Shown here: piece by piece, positions 7,169-9,806 of the stretch
Layout: each line of letters starts with the position of its first letter
How positions within the stretch are numbered: position 1 is the stretch's first letter
Assembly: GCA_003154255.1 (NCBI GenBank)
Contig: PMCY01000289.1
Coordinates: 2,134-11,939 of the forward strand
DNA from: Candidatus Aminicenantota bacterium
GTDB lineage: Bacteria > Acidobacteriota > Aminicenantia > Aminicenantales > UBA4085
DNA: 9,806 bases
Direction of reading: 5' to 3'
The notes under the pieces: generated by a model
Seen by the model: only the letters and a program-made list of their open reading frames with translations
Told to the model about the DNA's origin: nothing
Databases searched by the model: none
Program-made: the position numbers and the translations under genes

Positions 7169-7732
7169 TCAATTCTCCTTCCCGGCCAGGAGCGGTTCGA
7201 GCCGGCCCTCCCAAGAGGCATTTTCTTCGCCCGCGTGCAGGACGAGCGAAAGGGCCCGGGCATGCATGTTGATCGAATTGCGGCGGACCAGCTCACCGAA
7301 GATCCGCTCGCTCTCCGCGTCCGCGGCGGGAAGTATCCCGATGGCGGCCAATCGCGCCTCTGTCCCGTAGCGCATGGGATGATGGACCTCCGCACCGATT
7401 TTCACAAAAAACGGCAGGAGCACCGGGATGCTCCGGTCCAGTGCTTTCTTGAGATGAAAGCCATATCCCCCATAAGCAATCGGTGTGATCCAGAGGATGA
7501 CGTCCGCCTTGGCCAGATGGGGCAGAATGCTTCCCATCGCGTCTTGCTGGAAGCACAGGCCCGGCGTCTTCGTCCAACAGGCGAAACAGCCGCGGCAGGG
7601 TTTGATTTCCATTCCGGTCAAGTCGAAATAGGCCGCCGGGATCTTCCGCACGGCCAGCCAGGCCTCGGCCCGGTCGGCGATGTCTCTATAAGGCTTCGCC
7701 GCCCCGCCTCCGTTCAAAATCAGAGCGTTCAT
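7169..7732 (-). CDS. Flavodoxin-family protein with a CxxCxxC(x7)C motif (iron-sulfur flavoprotein/WrbA-like)
   Basis: The 187-residue protein has the order of a flavodoxin-fold NAD(P)H oxidoreductase: an N-terminal strand (MNALILNGGG), then C46-R-G-C49-F-A-C52-W and C60, then a strand ending in WITPIAYGGYGFHLKK (the flavin-contact loop). Four cysteines spaced 2, 2 and 7 residues apart resemble the compact cysteine cluster of iron-sulfur flavoproteins, which hold a 4Fe-4S cluster; whether one is bound here is not provable. The usual Ser/Thr-rich FMN phosphate loop after the first strand is replaced by GGGAAKPYRD, so flavin binding may be altered. ATG 7732 is chosen because AAGGA lies 6 bases upstream and the conserved strand starts there. 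It overlaps the end of the TetR gene by 47 bases and the next gene begins 2 bases after its stop, so it is the middle gene of the operon. Confidence 0.82.
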   Translation of the reverse strand: MNALILNGGGAAKPYRDIADRAEAWLAVRKIPAAYFDLTGMEIKPCRGCFACWTKTPGLCFQQDAMGSILPHLAKADVILWITPIAYGGYGFHLKKALDRSIPVLLPFFVKIGAEVHHPMRYGTEARLAAIGILPAADAESERIFGELVRRNSINMHARALSLVLHAGEENASWEGRLEPLLAGKEN

Positions 7733-8420
7733 TTTTTTCCTTCCGGCCGGGCGCGGGGCGGGACTTGGGGGCGTTCGGAGCCCCAAGAGGGACGACGATC
7801 CCCTTCTCTCGGATGAGACGCGCCCATTCCTTGTCGTTGGCGGCGCTTTCGCAATGGGAGATCCCCGCGACCTCGGCGAACATCAGGATATTGCCCATAT
7901 CTTTGAGCGATCGGATGATCGTCTCCGTTTTCATATCGGGAAGCTGGCCGTAAACGACGGCCGCGGCCAAGCCCAGCGTGTAGAACCAGATTGTTTCCAG
8001 GAGCCACTCCAGCGAGACGTCCGGGAGCAGGCGAAGGAGGGCATCCTCCTTCATCCGGGCCAGGACGGATTCATGGAACGACGCCAGGATGTCCTGGTTG
8101 TGATGGCGGGAGAGGAAAAGGGCCTGGAAAAGGCGATTTTCATCCCGGGCGAATTCGACGATTCCGACGCCGATATTGAGAAAGGGGACGTCCGAAAAAG
8201 GGCGCCGGGTTCGCTCGTCCATTAGGCGGCGGGCCGTTTCGAGCACGGCCCGGTTCAGGCCGTCCATGGACCGGAAGGCCTTATAGACCGGGGCGACCGA
8301 GGATCTCAGGCGGGCAGCGACCGCACGGGCGGACAGCCCTTCCAGCCCCCTGGAGCGGACCACGGCCACGGCCGCCTCCAAGACGAGATCTTTCCGGAAT
8401 GTGATCGCTTTGGGTGTCAT
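7686..8420 (-). CDS. TetR/AcrR-family transcriptional regulator
   Basis: The N terminus carries a TetR-type helix-turn-helix: helix 1 around residues 10-24, then LSARAVAARLRSSVAPVYKAF at about 29-49, followed by the ligand-binding all-helical part. At 244 residues it is longer than most family members. The extra C-terminal tail, rich in Arg, Lys and Glu, runs into the start of the next gene by 47 bases, so the tail may be an extension tolerated through the overlap. ATG 8420 has GAGG 7 bases upstream and a good promoter in front. The regulator is the first gene of an operon with two flavodoxin-fold oxidoreductases, and a palindromic site covers the promoter. The simplest reading is a repressor that controls itself and the two enzymes and is released by the compound they act on; the ligand is unknown. 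Confidence 0.9.
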   Translation of the reverse strand: MTPKAITFRKDLVLEAAVAVVRSRGLEGLSARAVAARLRSSVAPVYKAFRSMDGLNRAVLETARRLMDERTRRPFSDVPFLNIGVGIVEFARDENRLFQALFLSRHHNQDILASFHESVLARMKEDALLRLLPDVSLEWLLETIWFYTLGLAAAVVYGQLPDMKTETIIRSLKDMGNILMFAEVAGISHCESAANDKEWARLIREKGIVVPLGAPNAPKSRPAPGRKEKNERSDFERRRGGEAL

Positions 8421-8441
8421 CCTTGAACCTCAATACCATTA

Positions 8442-8460
8442 GTTATATAACATACGTTAT
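8442..8460. promoter_or_regulatory. Probable TetR operator, overlapping palindromes
   Basis: Three GTTAT/ATAAC half-sites occur in a row on the + strand. GTTATATAAC (8442-8451) is a perfect 10-base palindrome, and ATAACATACGTTAT (8447-8460) is an inverted repeat with 5-base arms around ATAC; they share the middle half-site. The site covers the -10 box and part of the spacer of the TetR promoter, where a bound repressor would block RNA polymerase. Its AT-rich composition stands out from the surrounding DNA. Confidence 0.65.
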
Positions 8461-8472
8461 TTATAAAGTCAA
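8444..8472 (-). promoter_or_regulatory. Promoter of the TetR-flavoprotein operon
   Basis: On the - strand TTGACT (8472-8467) and TATATA (8449-8444) are 17 bases apart. Transcription should start near 8437, leaving a leader of under 20 bases with GAGG (8431-8428) before the TetR ATG at 8420. The -10 box lies within the palindromic operator. Confidence 0.65.
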
Positions 8473-8547
8473 GCTTTTCGGCACCTCGGATAGGTCCGTT
8501 CAAAATGTATCGTTATCACGCGCGTGCGAGCCCGGATAAAATAGTTC

Positions 8548-8755
8548 GAGGGCGGGCGGCAATCCGGGGCGAAACCTGTACGGAGGTTGAGCGGGCACGG
8601 TCCCTTCTCAATTAGCTTTATCTTATTAAAGCATTTGAGCAGGGGAGCGAAACCGGAGTATCGGAGCGAGTTTTCCGCGCTGGGGAACAGGCTGTGCAGT
8701 CCTACGCCTTAGCTGGGAAACGAGCGGGTTTCGGCCCGGGTTGCCGCCCGTCCTC
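8548..8755 (+). repeat. Structured repeat element, copy A (candidate non-coding RNA read on + strand)
   Basis: Bases 8548-8576 pair with 8727-8755 as a 29-position stem with one mismatch (G8569/G8734) and two G-T wobbles. Inside it lie a weak hairpin closing at 8595-8600, then a long hairpin (8602-8605, 8607-8611 and 8615-8620 with 8627-8632, 8635-8639 and 8641-8644), then a stem pairing GTTTTCC (8670-8676) with GGGAAAC (8715-8721). The segment between these last arms is about 30 bases longer than in copy B. Shared blocks with copy B on the opposite strand are TGAGCGGGCACGGT (8588-8601) and ATCGGAGCGAGTTTTCC (8660-8676), plus a block around GAGCG at 8722-8726. TAAAAT at 8537-8542 could be a -10 box placing the 5' end near 8549, but no -35 is seen. 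It contains no credible protein gene and ends 8 bases from the dehydrogenase stop codon, so it could also form the 3' end of that message. I do not recognise the family. Confidence 0.72.
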
Positions 8756-8763
8756 CTCCTTAT

Positions 8764-9534
8764 TTATTTCCGATGGGCCAGCATCGGCGAGGCCTGGCTG
8801 GTCGGCATGACGATCATTTCGGCGATCGTCACGTGGGCTGGGCGGGAAGCGCAGTAGACGACGGCATCGGCCACGTCGTCCCCCGTGAGCGCAGTGATGC
8901 CCTTATAAACGGCGGAGGCACGATCGCTTTCGCCGTGGAAACGGACCAGGCTGAATTCCGTCTCGACCATGCCGGGATCGACGGTGCTGACCCGGACCGG
9001 AGTAGCCACCAGATCCATGCGCAGGCCCCTGGAGAGGGCGTTGACGGCGAATTTCGTGGCGCAGTAGACGTTTCCGCCGGGATAAACGTCATGTCCGGCA
9101 ATCGAGCCGATGTTGATGACGTGGCCTCTCCCCCGATCGACCATGCCCGGCAGGACGGCCCGGCTGACATACAGCAAGCCCTTGACGTTCGTATCGATCA
9201 TCTCCTCCCAGTCGCTGAGCAGGCCTTCGTGAAGCTTGTCCAGTCCCCGGCTCAAACCGGCGTTGTTGACCAGGATGTCGATGGCCGCCCATTCCGCCGG
9301 GAGGCCGGACAGGGCTTTGGCCACGTCGGGCTGGCGGCGGACGTCAAGCTCGACATGATGAACGGGAACGCCGTACTCGGACTTGATTTCGGAGGCCAAG
9401 GCGGCCAGGCGATCATTGCGGCGGGCAGCCAGGAGAACCCGGGAGCCCTCGCGGGCGAAGGCCTTGGCGCAGGCCCGGCCTATACCGGAACTGGCCCCGG
9501 TGACGAATACGACTTTATCGCGCAGCGATGTCAT
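8764..9534 (-). CDS. Short-chain dehydrogenase/reductase, YdfG-like (NADP-dependent 3-hydroxy acid dehydrogenase family)
   Basis: The 256-residue cytoplasmic enzyme is a classical SDR with a Rossmann fold: TGASSGIG at 12-19, D64 for the adenine ring, NNAG at 90-93, and the catalytic tetrad N116, S144, Y157 and K161 (Y-x3-K). R38-R39 after the second strand suggest NADP rather than NAD. The segments LPAEW..IDILVNNAGL, MIDTNVKGL, AVLPGMV and the C-terminal PAHVTI match E. coli YdfG closely as I recall it; YdfG acts on serine, allo-threonine and 3-hydroxypropionate/malonic semialdehyde. Substrate here is therefore inferred. ATG 9534 is supported by GGAGG 5 bases upstream; starts further upstream (to 9645) would add an unconserved leader crossing the flanking element. 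It stands alone, bracketed by two inverted copies of a structured repeat. No convincing promoter was seen between the start codon and copy B. Confidence 0.92.
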   Translation of the reverse strand: MTSLRDKVVFVTGASSGIGRACAKAFAREGSRVLLAARRNDRLAALASEIKSEYGVPVHHVELDVRRQPDVAKALSGLPAEWAAIDILVNNAGLSRGLDKLHEGLLSDWEEMIDTNVKGLLYVSRAVLPGMVDRGRGHVINIGSIAGHDVYPGGNVYCATKFAVNALSRGLRMDLVATPVRVSTVDPGMVETEFSLVRFHGESDRASAVYKGITALTGDDVADAVVYCASRPAHVTIAEMIVMPTSQASPMLAHRK

Positions 9535-9615
9535 GATGACCTCCGGACGAGACGATTCAGACGAAGAAGCATGATGACATACTCCACGCTTTTTTGGAAT
9601 GAGGATGACAGGTCG

Positions 9616-9769
9616 GCCGGGCTCGGGCATTCGGGGGCGAAACACGCTCGTTTTCCCCCGCGAGGAAAACTCGCTCCGATGCTCCTCCTTCGCTCTTTTC
9701 GCCTACGGCGAAAAACCGTGCCCGCTCAGTCGTCGCACGGGTTTCTCCCCCAAACGCCCTTCGCCCGGC
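9616..9769 (-). repeat. Structured repeat element, copy B (candidate non-coding RNA read on - strand)
   Basis: The outer stem pairs 9616-9622 with 9763-9769, 9625-9632 with 9752-9759, 9633-9637 with 9747-9751 and 9639-9643 with 9741-9745, with one mismatch at C9638/T9746. Inside are a 6-base stem (9735-9740 with 9716-9721), an 8-base perfect hairpin (9696-9703 with 9707-9714, loop TAC), and GTTTTCC (9650-9656) with GGAAAAC (9664-9670). The order matches copy A in reverse orientation. Identical blocks lie at 9715-9728 and 9664-9680, whereas the outer-stem and middle-hairpin sequences differ. It sits 81 bases upstream of the dehydrogenase start on the same strand, so it could be part of that 5' leader or a separate transcript. 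The remaining bases to the window end (9770-9806) show no gene. Confidence 0.7.
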
Positions 9770-9806
9770 TTTTATTTAGAATCCCGATAATTCTTGGCGG
9801 GTGACG

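Noticed and set aside
7733..7786. Upstream extension of the cysteine-motif flavoprotein to a start at 7786
   Set aside because: It adds a proline/arginine-rich segment inside the TetR gene, while ATG 7732 has a Shine-Dalgarno sequence and begins exactly at the conserved first strand.
8517..8526. Palindrome CACGCGCGTG in the intergenic region
   Set aside because: A 10-base GC palindrome with no promoter beside it can arise by chance in GC-rich DNA; no role can be supported.
8421..8763. Possible tRNA, rRNA or CRISPR content in the longest intergenic stretch
   Set aside because: No tRNA cloverleaf, rRNA block or regularly spaced direct repeats were seen; the stretch is accounted for by the TetR promoter/operator and structured copy A.
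8773..9804. Long + strand reading frame of 343 codons opposite the dehydrogenase and copy B
   Set aside because: It is the antisense shadow of a clear SDR gene in GC-rich DNA and its product has no recognisable fold or motif.

Overview
This GC-rich window comes from a Gram-negative bacterium. The evidence is the C-terminal end of an outer-membrane beta-barrel protein, a lipoprotein lytic transglycosylase, and periplasmic SGNH proteins paired with an AlgI-type membrane acyltransferase. Gene style and base composition would suit an Acidobacteriota- or Aminicenantes-like lineage, but this is an impression and the sequence alone does not settle it.

Region 1 (1-4959, + strand). The tail of a beta-barrel protein is followed by a family I inorganic pyrophosphatase with its own promoter, then three tightly packed or overlapping genes: two tandem paralogous SGNH-hydrolase-fold exported proteins and an MBOAT O-acyltransferase. 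The last three form a complete envelope glycan O-acetylation module: the MBOAT would move acetyl groups across the inner membrane and the SGNH proteins would transfer (or remove) them outside. The acceptor glycan is unknown.

Region 2 (4991-6483, + strand). A near-consensus promoter lies so close to the start codon that the mRNA should be leaderless or nearly so. It drives an MltD-like lipoprotein lytic transglycosylase with a C-terminal LysM domain.

Region 3 (6480-8472, - strand). A TetR-family regulator and two flavodoxin-fold oxidoreductases form one operon. Its promoter is overlapped by a palindromic operator, suggesting autorepression. The last gene converges on the transglycosylase gene so closely that the two stop codons interlock in one CTAG.

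Region 4 (8473-9806). A YdfG-like short-chain dehydrogenase is bracketed by two copies of an unrecognised structured element in inverted orientation. The copies share conserved sequence blocks but have different stem sequences that still pair, and the wobble pairs in the closing stem make sense on one strand only. This looks like a structured RNA, or a mobile repeat carrying one, and is the most interesting object in the window.
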